DNA of 38,917 nucleotides. It comes from a virus. The position numbers and the translations under genes are program-made. The notes beneath the pieces are model-generated. The model had not been told where the DNA came from. It searched no databases and was given only the letters and a program-made list of their open reading frames with translations. This document shows, piece after piece, positions 16,982 to 26,972 of the stretch. How positions within the stretch are numbered: the stretch's first letter is position 1; each line of letters begins with the position of its first letter. Location: positions 1 to 38,917 of IMG/VR virus record IMGVR_UViG_3300033148_000558; one strand, written 5' to 3'.

Positions 16982-19900
16982 ATGAACGAACAGGCATTTG
17001 ATGATTTATATAAAGAGTTTGTAAGAACAGGATACAGAAAGTCAAAAGAAGATTTCAAGATTCTTATGAGCACTAATCTTGATGCATTTACAGATGGCTT
17101 TAACCAATTCGTAAATACAGGATACAATGGAGATGAAGCAGCTTTTGCTGAGTTGATTGGTGTAGAAGTACCTGTAAAAAAAAAAGAAGAAACTCAAGAC
17201 GCTTCTACGGATTTGTTATTGGCAGGTGGTTCTTTGGAGCCAGTCGAGTCGTCTGACTCCGACCCTTACATAGTTCCTGTAGAAGACCCTCAAACACAAA
17301 GTGATAGCACGTTCAACGAATATGCTGACTATCTTAATACCTATCAAGGAACTCCCGAATTTGACCAAAGTAAAGCTGACTCTTTAGGAAACGCATCTAT
17401 GAGTCAACAGTTTCAAGAACTCTCTCAAGGATACCAAGAAAACTTTGAAAAAACCGGATTCTATGGACCACCTGTACAAGGAAGAGATACAAGAGAGGAT
17501 GATTACGTTGCTCCTACAATAGGTATGTACCCTGATGAGCAAACACTCAATAGATATTATGACCAACAACTTGCTGACAGGATGTTCACGTTAGAACAAA
17601 TAGCTAAAGAGGAACCTAAACTGCAAGAGCAACTTCATAATGAACAGTTAGTTATACAACAACAACAAGATATTGATGCTGCTATAAATGCACAAGTTAT
17701 AGAAGAAGAGGGGTTCAAAAAAGCTTTAGCTACCATAGATAGTAGTTTAGTAGACCAAGAAGAGGAAGAGGTTGTTCCTTTTTTAACAACCCAATTTAAA
17801 GGTTATGGTTTTATATTTCAAGAAACAGGTGTAGGAGATTCAATGATAGTATCTGCACCTAATGGAAAGACTATTACTATTGATTTAGACCCCTTTACAA
17901 CTGCAACAGAAGTAGCTGAGTCACAGAAGTTGAGAGACTTTATGCTTACTAATGCTACATTAAAACCAACTGCACCTATATCAGGAGAGGTTCAGAACTC
18001 TATGAGAGCAAAACAAATAAGACCAACCTATAGAATGAATTGGGATGGTTCGGTATCTACTCATAAGTTTGCTTCATATGAAGAGGATGGTAAGTTTAAG
18101 GTTATCCCAACTATATTCCCATCTTCTACGAATGCTGCAGATATGTCCACAAATCCTGATGATTGGATTGAACCTTTTAGATTTAGTGAAGCAATTGCAG
18201 AAGCAGAAAAAAGGGGAGAGGTATTTGAGTTTGATACTGCCGAAGAAGCTGAAGCTTTTGCTCAAGGTAGTTGGAAAGATATATCTACTCACGATGCTGA
18301 AGGGTTAGACTTTTATCAAAAGAGAGGATTAGACTACAATAGAGAAAAGAAAATATACGATGCCTATATGGAAGCTACAGATATAATGTACTTCTTAGAC
18401 CCCGATAGAGATGGTATAGCATACGCACCATTTAGACAAGAAAATTTAACTGAAGAACAAAAAAAATTATTAGGAGATAGTGTAGGTAAATTTTACATAG
18501 ATGGTAAATTAAGGAATGATACTCAAGATATGCTAAGAAATGCTGAAGGAGTTGCTGAAAATTATGTAGATGATTTTATGAACGAAGACTCTCAACTTGC
18601 AAGAGAAGAGTTTGATTTATACTTAAATAAAAGACATCAAGTAGAAGCAGTTAATGCTATTAAATTAAATAGAAGAGTAAAAGCCATAGAGGATGATGTA
18701 GTGCAAAGTTCATTAATGGAGTTTGGTGTACTACCTGAACAATTAATAGGTGCCACTTTTGAAGACCCTATTCAGAATCAAAGAGCAAAGAATATAGTTC
18801 AAGCATATGATGAAGCAAGTGTTTATAAAGACATAGCAGCAGACAAATATTATAAAGCCAATACTTATTATGATATGAAGCATAATAAGGCAGCAACAAA
18901 AGAGTACGCTGATAATTGGGAATCATTTACAACTGAATGGTCAGGTGGTTTAGCGAGAGGTAAAGCAGGTAATGTTATTTTAGCAGGAGCTTTGTTCCCT
19001 GAAATATTAGGTGGTTATGATTTAGATGATGAAGAGTCAACAGAAAAAATGGCAGCAAAACTTGTTCAGTATTTGTCTGATGAACCTGAAAAAGTGTCTC
19101 GTATAATGACAAGATATAGTATGGCGAGAACATCTGATGAAATAGCATATACTATATGGAGTGACCCTTTTGAATGGGCAACAAGTTTAGCAGCCGGAAG
19201 TATATCTCAAATGCTACCTTATGGTTGGAAGATTGTACTCGGTACAACTGCAACAGGTGCAGGTACAGGAGCAGCGATTGGTTCAGCCGGATTTGCCGGT
19301 GGTCCTACAGGTTTTGCTACAACGAGTGCCGGAGCAGTAACAGGAGCTACTTGGGGATTTAGAACAGGTATGGCAGCTACATCAATGGCTATGGAATATA
19401 CCAATGAAATGATAAGTGCTATTGATAATTTCTGTAGAGAGAATGGAGGGAGTATTAATGACCCACATATGGTTGCTGAAGCATTACAACATCAATCAGT
19501 TTGGGATGAAGGTAGAAGAAGAGGTTTAGCGAGAGGTATACCAATTGCAACTGTAGATTTACTTACTGCAGGTTTAGCAGGTAAAATGTTAAAGGTAGGT
19601 ACAATAGCAAATAAAGGTAAAAGAGTAGCTGCACTTGCAACAGAAAGAATTGTTGCTGACCCTTTCTCAGAAGGTGTTGGAGAATATCTTGCACAAGTAA
19701 ATGTAGGGGATGACATAAATTGGAAAGAAATATATGCTGAGATGGGTGGTGCTATGGGTAACAATACTTCTAATATGGCTATTAACCTTGCAAAGGAAAC
19801 TATATTTACTAACAACATAGAGAAAGCATCATTACTCACTGACCTAAACTACTTATCAACAGAAGCAACAAGTGACTCAAGGATATCTGAGTGGGGTAAT

Positions 19901-22900
19901 AATATGGAAAGACTTGGACAAATTACTCCTCAACAAAATAAACGTATTCAAGATAATGTTGGTTTAAGAAAGACTGCTAATGAGTTACTTAAAACAGGTA
20001 GATTAGGAAGAAAGTTTCAGGGCAAAAACTCACAAGCAGTAACCACAAGAGTTATGCAATTGCTTGGAGCAAAGGCAGAGCTATCATCAACTACAAATAG
20101 AAAAGAATTATTTGGTAAAAAAATTGGAGAAATTAATGATGAGTTAAATGACATCATTACAACTAAGTCACTTAGACCAAAGAATGAGCAAACAATTTTA
20201 GCAGGTACAGGTGTATTAGGAGTGCAAGAACAAGCTGCACCAATGGATGTGAGAACTGCTTTACCGAGCTACAGTATTAAAAAGAATAAATTTAGCAAGA
20301 CAAGAAAGGTATCTAAAGAGGAGTTCTTAAAATATGTAAAAAGTTTAGATGCCACAAGACTACTGAAGCTTAATGCATCAGTGGTAAATGATGAGGAGAC
20401 ATCTACCTTTGTTCAAGAAAAACTATTAGAAGCTAAATTAAAAAATAAGTTAAATGAAACTTCAGCAGGTAATGTTGAATCTACAGAGTCTGTATCTGTA
20501 TCTGATGGTGTATCTACGGCAACAGAAACTGAAACTACTGAAGCTCCTGTTGAGCAAACACAATTACAAAGTGATGTTGCTGAAACAATAGAGGAAGATG
20601 GAGTGTCTTCAAAGACACTTGAAACTACCGAAGCAGTTGTTGATAATCAACAGGCAGCACAGACTATGGAAAATACAGAGGTATCAGACTTAGAAGCTAC
20701 TCTACAAGAACAAGAGAGTGGTACTCAACCTAAAGTAGATTTCAGAATGAAAACTGTAGAAGAAACCGACCAAGAATTTGGACCTTCTGCAGAGGAGACT
20801 CAAGATATAACAAGACAAATAAACCAACAAGAGTCAGGGAATGTAGCTACAGAAATTAAGTCAGGAGTTACACAAAAGATAGATGTGGAAGAGTTAGGTA
20901 ATAGAACTAAGAAACCTTTTAAAACTGTAAAGATGTCAGTGGTAAAAGGTATACCATCTGTATTTACTATCTCAGACCAACTCACAACAGGAGATGTTGT
21001 TAATCCAAACACAGGAAATACTATAAACGAATTGAAAGGTGGTTTAGGATTTACAAATACTGAAGGCAACGAACAAGCTGCTTGGGCAAACACAACTGAA
21101 AAAGAAGCTGCCGATTTATATGTAAAAGCTGAAAGAGTTTACAATCAAAACAAAAAATTGTTTGATGATTGGTGGACTGCTAATCCTGAGTATAATGGTT
21201 TAGTACCTATGAATGTAGTTAAGATGGGAGAGGGTTCTATTCTATCTAATGAAGCCACGTTTAGAGTGTTGTTAGATAACTTAAGTAAGATACCTGCAAA
21301 GAATAAAAAGAATGCATTAAAAGTTCTAAGACAAAGTTTAAATAAAGTAATAGCTGATAGACAAAAGTCACTTAAAGAAGGAGGTAAAGCTGAATCAACT
21401 ATGAAGCAGTACACTAAGCAATTAAATAATGCAAAGGATGCCTTGACTTTATTAGAGGGTGCAAAAACAATTGAGGATGTTATAGCTATAGAAAAGATTA
21501 AAGAACTTACTTTACCTGCAAGAAGAGAACTGATAGAGTTAATAGGTTATAGTCAACCTAATAGACATAATGAAACTAAAGGAGTGTCTGCTCCAAACTC
21601 TGCAGTATCTAAAGCTTTGATTGATGGTATGGGTAAAGATGCAAGGAAGCTAATAAATCTCGGTGTAATTACAGATTTAATTACAGACAAACAAATGGCT
21701 AAAGTTCCCCAAAGAAGTATCGTAGCTATTCAAGGTATTGATGTTTTAAATGGTGGTGTAATTGAAACGAATCATCCTAACTACAAGTATGGAGTTAAGG
21801 GTAAAACTATTGGTATATTAGATGAGTCTATCGCAATACAAGATGCGTATGGAACTGCATTTAATAATGCGTTAGTTGGTTTAACAAAAGCAGAAGCGAA
21901 TCCAAAAAAAGTTACAAAGAAACAAGCAGAAGCAAATCAAGAAACATTTGATAAAGCTCAAGAGAAAATAAAAAAGAAAGAAAAGTTAAATAAAAAAGAG
22001 ACTGCTGCAGTTGAAGAAGGTAGATTAACAGAGGGTCAATTAAAGGCAGCAAGTCTTGGTACTATATTAACTGAAACCATTGGAGTACAGAATGGTTTAC
22101 CGGGTCTTGAGTTTATCGGAGCAATTGCTGAAGGTAATGTAGATAACGTAAACAAGCTTGTAAACTTTATGAACACTGCTTTCCCAAGTGTTAACATATC
22201 AACAGACAGTCAAACTTTTAGTACAGTTATAGAGTCTGAGGGTGTAAAGAAATACCTAAAAGGAGATGAGGTTATATATGGTGTTACTGTAGATGGAGAT
22301 GTATATATTAATCCTGATGTACATAACAGTCAGTCTTCTATTTACAATACTGCTATTCACGAGATGGGTCACGTTTGGACTGACTACTTACAGACCACTA
22401 AGCAAGGGAAGAAGATATATAAAAAAGGTGCAGAATTAGTGCAACAAACTGAAGAGTTTAAGAAGCAACTAAAAGCTTTCAATGGAGATGTAACTAAAGC
22501 CACTAATGAAGCTATGGCGATTTTGATTGGTAACAAAGGTCAAACCATTGCAGATGCATCAATCAAATCTAAGTTTCAAGAATGGTTGCTTGGGATGTGG
22601 AAATATATTAAGAGTCAATTCAAATTATCTAAAGACTTAACTGCAAAAGATATTCAGAATATGAACCTTGATACTTTCTTAGGTACTGCATTAGCAGATA
22701 TATTTTCAGGAAAAGAAATAAAACTTACTGACCAACAATTAAAACAATTAAAGAATCCTGATGCAGCTTTCAGACAATCTATGTCTATTGACAGTATAAT
22801 TCAAACAGGTAGAGCAAATGGCTTTAGTGATGCATCAATAAAAGTTGTACTACAGAACAGAGGATTTAAAGCTAAAGCTATAAAAGATGCAATGACTGTT

Positions 22901-25900
22901 CAGATTGATATGGTTACTCAAATGCCATCAGAGTTTTCAAACATTGAAGGTGGTGTAAATGTTGGTTTAAGATTATTTAATGAAGTTAGAAATGCAGTAA
23001 ACGCTTTCTCTATAGAAGGACCAAGAGGAGGTAGAGGTAGAGCAGGAGTAAGAACAAAAACATTTGCAGAAGTTAGAGAAAAGGCAATTGAACTAATGAA
23101 ACAGAATCCAATATGGCAGGTTCAAGATGAGCAAACCCAAATGGAATTAATAAATGCATTTGATAGAGCACTTGGTATTAGAAGTAATCCAAGAGTTAGA
23201 CAACAGATAGCAGACATTAGAGCTAAGTTGAAACAAAGAAGAATAGGAGCTAAGAATCTTAAGGAAGCTCAAAGAAGAATGCGAATGAGAATAAGACAAT
23301 TACTTCCTAAGTCTAAGAATTATTCTAATACTTCATTAAATAAATTACTTAAGATAGTTAATGACACAACAGTTAAAAACTTTGATGGTCAAATGGAAAG
23401 AGTTCTTGATGAGGTAGAAGCACAAAGAACTGTATTAAGAAATAAAGTTATACTTAAGATACAAGATTTAGTAGCTAAAAAAGCTAAGACTATTAAGACA
23501 CAATCAGGTAAGAGAAGGTCTGCAGGTTTAGATGCAATAGGTCAAAGTTATTTTGCTGAAGTCAAAAAAGTTTTACAGGCAGCAATAAAACAAGATATGG
23601 ATTCTATGTTGGAGTTACAAAACAGTATAGATGAGAACCTGTATAACGAGGGTGTACAAGCTATTGAAGAGGGTGGAAAGCCAACAAGAAAACAACAGGT
23701 AATGCTTGATAGACAGTTAGCTTTAGATACATTCGCAGATGTTCTTACAATGAACCTTGAAGAGGTTAATGCTTTATTTGAAGAAGTTAAAAAGACAAGA
23801 GGAGAATCCATTGCGAGATTAAATAATCGTAGACAACTTAGAAAGATGATGAGTCAATCTATTAAAGACTCTATTAATGAACAAATACGACAAGACTTTA
23901 AAGAACTTTATGATGCAAATGGTAATCCATTAAATGAAAACCAATTAGCAAAACGTAAAGATAGAATTAGGTTAGCTTTTAAAAACAACGGAGTCTTTGC
24001 TGCGTTAAGTGAATGGGGTAAACAATTTAAAAGTGAGGGTAGAAAATATAAAGTAAACAAACTTACTCAGTTTTTTTACAACAACCTTGCTCATCTTGGA
24101 ACTATAACAAACATATTAGACAGAGGTAAGAAAGGAATGTTTACAAAGGTATTCTATGATAACTTAAATAATATGGATGAGAATACTTTAAATGGTATTA
24201 GAAGAGTTACACAAGAAATGAATGCCATCACTGAATCAGTTACAGGAAAGACTTGGTTAGAGTGGAAGTATTCATTAGGTAATGATATAATAGAACTAAG
24301 TGGTATAAAGAATAGTAAGACAGGAGCAGTGTACACTGAAGCTATGAATAAAGACCAAGCTATGAGAGTTATCGCTTTATCTTTAAATGATGTACAGAAT
24401 GATAAATTAGTAGAGCAAGGGTTTACAAAAGAAAAAATAGACCAACTGAAAGATTTTGTAGGAGCAGAGAACGTAAGCATAATTGAACAGACTGTTGACT
24501 TTTTATCTAATAAATACTATGAACAAACTAATGCAGTATTCTCTCAGGTTAATGATGTTAACTTAGGTTTTGTAGAAAACTATTTCCCTACTCAAACATT
24601 ATCTCAATCTAAGGTAACTGCATCTATGCTTGATGGAAATGAAATACAAAAAATATTTACTGCAGATTTCTCTCCTGCACTTAAAGAAAGAACAGACCAA
24701 AAGAGTGATGTTAAGTTAGGTTTATCTTTTACTGATGTGATGGAAGAACACACTAAACAAATGGAGAAGTATAAAGCTTATGCGTTAGGTGTTAAAGAAA
24801 TTGATTCTGTATTAAAAGATGAAGGGGTTAAAAACCTTTTACAAGAAACAGGAACTGAAAGTATATTTAAGTCTGCATTGAACTATGCCATCAATCCTGA
24901 CTCAGGTCCGGCAGTTAAAGAAACTATAATTGATGTACTACAAAGAAAGTTTACAGGTTTTGCATTAGCATTTAAGTTAATCCAAATACCTAAACAGATG
25001 ACTTCATTTATACAAGCATACGATAGTTATGCCGGTGGTAAAACAAAAGTTCCCGGATTCAAGCTTATGAGTTTTATGTATGACTATGCGAAAGTATTAG
25101 CTATGGTTAGGTCAGAAATAAAAGAAGCAAGAGAAGTTTCAGCTACGTTTGATAATCGTATCAAGCAGGGGTTAGAGGGAGATATATATGGGTTAGAATC
25201 AGGTACAAGAACATTCAAGAAAGGTACTGCACAACAAGGAAAGACAGGTAAATTTAGAAGAGGTTTTAGAAAAGCCACAGGTTTAGCTACAGTGACAGGG
25301 GATATACTTGGTGTACTTGGATACAAAGCAGTGTACAATCAAGCCATTAGAAATGGTATGAGTAAAGCTGAAGCACTTAGATTGTTTAATGATTATAATG
25401 CAACTCAGCAAACTCGTAGAGCTACGGAAAAAAATCCACTACAACAAAGTAAAGATTGGAGTAAAAGGTTCTTCACTATGTTTGGTAGTACATTATTCTT
25501 ACAACAGAATAAAGTGTATCAATCAATGAACAGTATGATTAATGATGTTAGTAGAGGTAAAGTTCCTTCAAGTAAGGATGCAAAAACTTTTGCTTTAAAC
25601 TTTGCCGTAGCCAATGTATTATTTACAATGGCAAGTTACTCTGCATCTTTAATATCAGGTAATAGTGATGATAGAGACAGAGCAATGAAAGCAATAATGG
25701 ATGCAGCAATGGGTAAGAATTTAATATTCCAAATCCCTTTAATTGGTGCAGGATTAGAGCAGTTAGAAAACACTATAACAGGTTCAAGAAAACCTATTAG
25801 TGAGGGTGTTAATCCTTTTAATTCTGTTATATATAAAGTTAAGAAAGCATACGATGGGTTAAGTTCAGAGAGTATAATCAAAACTGCTCAACCATTTTTA

Positions 25901-26218
25901 GAAATAATGATTGGTGCTCAAGTTGATTCTCCAATAGCTTTAATTAAATTATTAGGAGGAGATACTTCTGAAGAAAACATAATGCAAACAATTGGTATCT
26001 CTAAATCTTACAGACCGGGATATGGACAGAAGCAAGGTAAGAGTAAAACTACCACACCTAAACCTAAGAAAACAAGTAAGAAAGACCTTAAGATAATTGA
26101 TGAAGACTTGTATAATGATTTGTATGGGAAAGATTCAGAAATATATAAGATTAAACAAGAACAAAGACAAATTAAAAAAGACATTCAAAAAGAATTAGAT
26201 GACGCTTTAAATATGTAA
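16982..26218 (+). CDS. Giant 3,078-residue ejected polyvalent protein with metallopeptidase motif
   Basis: Residues about 5-28 and 34-58 are a tandem repeat (LYKEFVRTGYRKSKEDFKIL; FNQFVNTGYNGDEAAFAELI). A Gly/Ala-rich hydrophobic stretch at about 723-806 could insert in membranes, followed near 896 by EGVGEYLAQ, a pattern I recall from large phage ejection proteins. Residues about 1160-1250 are acidic, Thr/Ser/Glu-rich and likely disordered; a palindrome copy sits there. IHEMGHVWTDY (HExxH at 1793-1797) is a zinc-peptidase signature. Helical, Arg/Lys-rich segments follow (1990-2300), then FALAFKLIQIPKQMTSFIQA near 2656, a hydrophobic segment near 2870 and a Lys-rich tail. It is the last large late gene and resembles the 'polyvalent' proteins delivered with phage DNA. 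No RNA polymerase DxDGD motif was seen. Confidence 0.75.
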   Translation: MNEQAFDDLYKEFVRTGYRKSKEDFKILMSTNLDAFTDGFNQFVNTGYNGDEAAFAELIGVEVPVKKKEETQDASTDLLLAGGSLEPVESSDSDPYIVPVEDPQTQSDSTFNEYADYLNTYQGTPEFDQSKADSLGNASMSQQFQELSQGYQENFEKTGFYGPPVQGRDTREDDYVAPTIGMYPDEQTLNRYYDQQLADRMFTLEQIAKEEPKLQEQLHNEQLVIQQQQDIDAAINAQVIEEEGFKKALATIDSSLVDQEEEEVVPFLTTQFKGYGFIFQETGVGDSMIVSAPNGKTITIDLDPFTTATEVAESQKLRDFMLTNATLKPTAPISGEVQNSMRAKQIRPTYRMNWDGSVSTHKFASYEEDGKFKVIPTIFPSSTNAADMSTNPDDWIEPFRFSEAIAEAEKRGEVFEFDTAEEAEAFAQGSWKDISTHDAEGLDFYQKRGLDYNREKKIYDAYMEATDIMYFLDPDRDGIAYAPFRQENLTEEQKKLLGDSVGKFYIDGKLRNDTQDMLRNAEGVAENYVDDFMNEDSQLAREEFDLYLNKRHQVEAVNAIKLNRRVKAIEDDVVQSSLMEFGVLPEQLIGATFEDPIQNQRAKNIVQAYDEASVYKDIAADKYYKANTYYDMKHNKAATKEYADNWESFTTEWSGGLARGKAGNVILAGALFPEILGGYDLDDEESTEKMAAKLVQYLSDEPEKVSRIMTRYSMARTSDEIAYTIWSDPFEWATSLAAGSISQMLPYGWKIVLGTTATGAGTGAAIGSAGFAGGPTGFATTSAGAVTGATWGFRTGMAATSMAMEYTNEMISAIDNFCRENGGSINDPHMVAEALQHQSVWDEGRRRGLARGIPIATVDLLTAGLAGKMLKVGTIANKGKRVAALATERIVADPFSEGVGEYLAQVNVGDDINWKEIYAEMGGAMGNNTSNMAINLAKETIFTNNIEKASLLTDLNYLSTEATSDSRISEWGNNMERLGQITPQQNKRIQDNVGLRKTANELLKTGRLGRKFQGKNSQAVTTRVMQLLGAKAELSSTTNRKELFGKKIGEINDELNDIITTKSLRPKNEQTILAGTGVLGVQEQAAPMDVRTALPSYSIKKNKFSKTRKVSKEEFLKYVKSLDATRLLKLNASVVNDEETSTFVQEKLLEAKLKNKLNETSAGNVESTESVSVSDGVSTATETETTEAPVEQTQLQSDVAETIEEDGVSSKTLETTEAVVDNQQAAQTMENTEVSDLEATLQEQESGTQPKVDFRMKTVEETDQEFGPSAEETQDITRQINQQESGNVATEIKSGVTQKIDVEELGNRTKKPFKTVKMSVVKGIPSVFTISDQLTTGDVVNPNTGNTINELKGGLGFTNTEGNEQAAWANTTEKEAADLYVKAERVYNQNKKLFDDWWTANPEYNGLVPMNVVKMGEGSILSNEATFRVLLDNLSKIPAKNKKNALKVLRQSLNKVIADRQKSLKEGGKAESTMKQYTKQLNNAKDALTLLEGAKTIEDVIAIEKIKELTLPARRELIELIGYSQPNRHNETKGVSAPNSAVSKALIDGMGKDARKLINLGVITDLITDKQMAKVPQRSIVAIQGIDVLNGGVIETNHPNYKYGVKGKTIGILDESIAIQDAYGTAFNNALVGLTKAEANPKKVTKKQAEANQETFDKAQEKIKKKEKLNKKETAAVEEGRLTEGQLKAASLGTILTETIGVQNGLPGLEFIGAIAEGNVDNVNKLVNFMNTAFPSVNISTDSQTFSTVIESEGVKKYLKGDEVIYGVTVDGDVYINPDVHNSQSSIYNTAIHEMGHVWTDYLQTTKQGKKIYKKGAELVQQTEEFKKQLKAFNGDVTKATNEAMAILIGNKGQTIADASIKSKFQEWLLGMWKYIKSQFKLSKDLTAKDIQNMNLDTFLGTALADIFSGKEIKLTDQQLKQLKNPDAAFRQSMSIDSIIQTGRANGFSDASIKVVLQNRGFKAKAIKDAMTVQIDMVTQMPSEFSNIEGGVNVGLRLFNEVRNAVNAFSIEGPRGGRGRAGVRTKTFAEVREKAIELMKQNPIWQVQDEQTQMELINAFDRALGIRSNPRVRQQIADIRAKLKQRRIGAKNLKEAQRRMRMRIRQLLPKSKNYSNTSLNKLLKIVNDTTVKNFDGQMERVLDEVEAQRTVLRNKVILKIQDLVAKKAKTIKTQSGKRRSAGLDAIGQSYFAEVKKVLQAAIKQDMDSMLELQNSIDENLYNEGVQAIEEGGKPTRKQQVMLDRQLALDTFADVLTMNLEEVNALFEEVKKTRGESIARLNNRRQLRKMMSQSIKDSINEQIRQDFKELYDANGNPLNENQLAKRKDRIRLAFKNNGVFAALSEWGKQFKSEGRKYKVNKLTQFFYNNLAHLGTITNILDRGKKGMFTKVFYDNLNNMDENTLNGIRRVTQEMNAITESVTGKTWLEWKYSLGNDIIELSGIKNSKTGAVYTEAMNKDQAMRVIALSLNDVQNDKLVEQGFTKEKIDQLKDFVGAENVSIIEQTVDFLSNKYYEQTNAVFSQVNDVNLGFVENYFPTQTLSQSKVTASMLDGNEIQKIFTADFSPALKERTDQKSDVKLGLSFTDVMEEHTKQMEKYKAYALGVKEIDSVLKDEGVKNLLQETGTESIFKSALNYAINPDSGPAVKETIIDVLQRKFTGFALAFKLIQIPKQMTSFIQAYDSYAGGKTKVPGFKLMSFMYDYAKVLAMVRSEIKEAREVSATFDNRIKQGLEGDIYGLESGTRTFKKGTAQQGKTGKFRRGFRKATGLATVTGDILGVLGYKAVYNQAIRNGMSKAEALRLFNDYNATQQTRRATEKNPLQQSKDWSKRFFTMFGSTLFLQQNKVYQSMNSMINDVSRGKVPSSKDAKTFALNFAVANVLFTMASYSASLISGNSDDRDRAMKAIMDAAMGKNLIFQIPLIGAGLEQLENTITGSRKPISEGVNPFNSVIYKVKKAYDGLSSESIIKTAQPFLEIMIGAQVDSPIALIKLLGGDTSEENIMQTIGISKSYRPGYGQKQGKSKTTTPKPKKTSKKDLKIIDEDLYNDLYGKDSEIYKIKQEQRQIKKDIQKELDDALNM
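20603..20618. repeat. Dispersed palindrome copy 4, inside the giant gene
   Basis: GTGTCTTCAAAGACAC in frame encodes V-S-S-K-T, followed by L, within the disordered linker (about residues 1208-1212). Being in the middle of a 9-kb coding sequence, it cannot be a terminator or leader element, which argues for a DNA-level role. Confidence 0.95.
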
Positions 26219-26221
26219 TGT

Positions 26222-26386
26222 ATGAATGAGAGATTCCCTTGCACAGATGAGCACGTTCCAAAGGAAAGTATTGTCGAAAGGATAAATAAAAAGAATAGAG
26301 AGATGTGGGGTCCGATATGTAAGAAGTGTGATTTGTATGACCACTTCTGTAGATGTAAACCAACAGTGTCTTTGAAGACACAATAA
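26222..26386 (+). CDS. 54-residue Cys-rich protein (zinc-knuckle-like)
   Basis: The ATG lies three bases after the stop of the giant gene and runs to TAA at 26384-26386. The product contains CKKCDLYDHFCRC (C-x2-C-x6-C-x-C), which could bind zinc, preceded by FPCTDEH and REMWGP. I do not recognise a family. The last codons (T-V-S-L-K-T-Q) are written by palindrome copy 5. Close spacing to the giant gene and the clean Cys motif support a real gene. Function is unknown. Confidence 0.6.
   Translation: MNERFPCTDEHVPKESIVERINKKNREMWGPICKKCDLYDHFCRCKPTVSLKTQ
26366..26381. repeat. Dispersed palindrome copy 5 (GTGTCTTTGAAGACAC)
   Basis: Covers the last codons of the 54-residue gene and ends 16 bases before the next ATG. 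The centre is TG. Read in frame it encodes V-S-L-K-T. Confidence 0.95.
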
Positions 26387-26396
26387 ATAAATAGTT

Positions 26397-26579
26397 ATGC
26401 CATTTAAAAAAGTAGGTAAAAATAAAAACGTAAGTCCAAGTGGTAAAATGTTTACTGACAAGCAAGTTAAGATGTACTACGCTACAGGTGGGTTCAGTCC
26501 TGAAAAGATAAAGAAGTATCAACTTGACAAGAAAAAGAAAAAGAAGTCAAAGCTTACCAAGAGGAAGAAGAGAAAGTAA
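26397..26579 (+). CDS. 60-residue very basic protein
   Basis: The product starts PFKKVGKNKNVSPSGKMFTD, continues KQVKMYYATGGF and ends in a Lys/Arg run (about 17 basic residues in the last 22). I recall similar short proteins with a PSGK...QVKLYYAT-type core in phages. The basic tail suggests nucleic-acid binding or a virion-internal role. It is the last gene of the rightward block and its final 33 bases overlap the end of the convergent leftward gene. The start follows an A-rich leader ten bases after the preceding stop. Confidence 0.7.
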   Translation: MPFKKVGKNKNVSPSGKMFTDKQVKMYYATGGFSPEKIKKYQLDKKKKKKSKLTKRKKRK

Positions 26580-26972
26580 ATCTATACCTTGACTAATGTT
26601 GAGGTAAGTTACTTCTTTACTAACCTTATCTTTATTCCATTGGGTTGTTTGAGGTAGGTCTCTGTGAGACCAATCGTATTGTTTACCTAATAAATAGAAT
26701 GCCCACACTCCAAGTGGTGTAGAGTTCACATACACCGGCAGCATATCTAAAGCATTACTCCTTTCAATTATTGAGTCATACTTTTTCTTCTCCAACATTA
26801 AATCATTGTAATGTTTTCTTCTGCATTTTAATTCAAGATTAAGTTTATACTTTTTAGAATAGCAATCGAATCTTGCTGACTTTGCAGTTGGTATTAAATC
26901 ATCTATGAAATGTTTCTTAAGGAAATGATACAGTTGTTTTTCAGAATGAAACTGCGTATACTTATAAGTCAT
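26547..26972 (-). CDS. PD-(D/E)XK-like nuclease, possible
   Basis: This 141-residue protein contains SARFDCYSKKYKLNLELKCR (residues about 32-52): Asp followed about 12 residues later by E-L-K is the core pattern of PD-(D/E)XK nucleases, and HYNDLMLEKKKYDSIIE follows as the usual supporting helix. I recall this arrangement in small phage proteins of Bacteroidota. It would act on branched or broken DNA, but substrate specificity cannot be read. It is the last gene of the leftward operon; its start overlaps the upstream gene by 11 bases and its end overlaps the convergent basic-protein gene by 33 bases. Confidence 0.6.
   Translation of the reverse strand: MTYKYTQFHSEKQLYHFLKKHFIDDLIPTAKSARFDCYSKKYKLNLELKCRRKHYNDLMLEKKKYDSIIERSNALDMLPVYVNSTPLGVWAFYLLGKQYDWSHRDLPQTTQWNKDKVSKEVTYLNISQGIDLLSLLPLGKL

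Noticed and set aside
16982-26218. The giant protein as a virion RNA polymerase (N4 or crAss type)
   Set aside because: Size and place would fit, but I found no DxDGD-type catalytic motif nor a single-subunit polymerase signature.
26657-26671. Hairpin GGTCTC-TGT-GAGACC
   Set aside because: A single copy inside the nuclease-like coding region with six pairs only and no T-run; unrelated to the dispersed palindrome.
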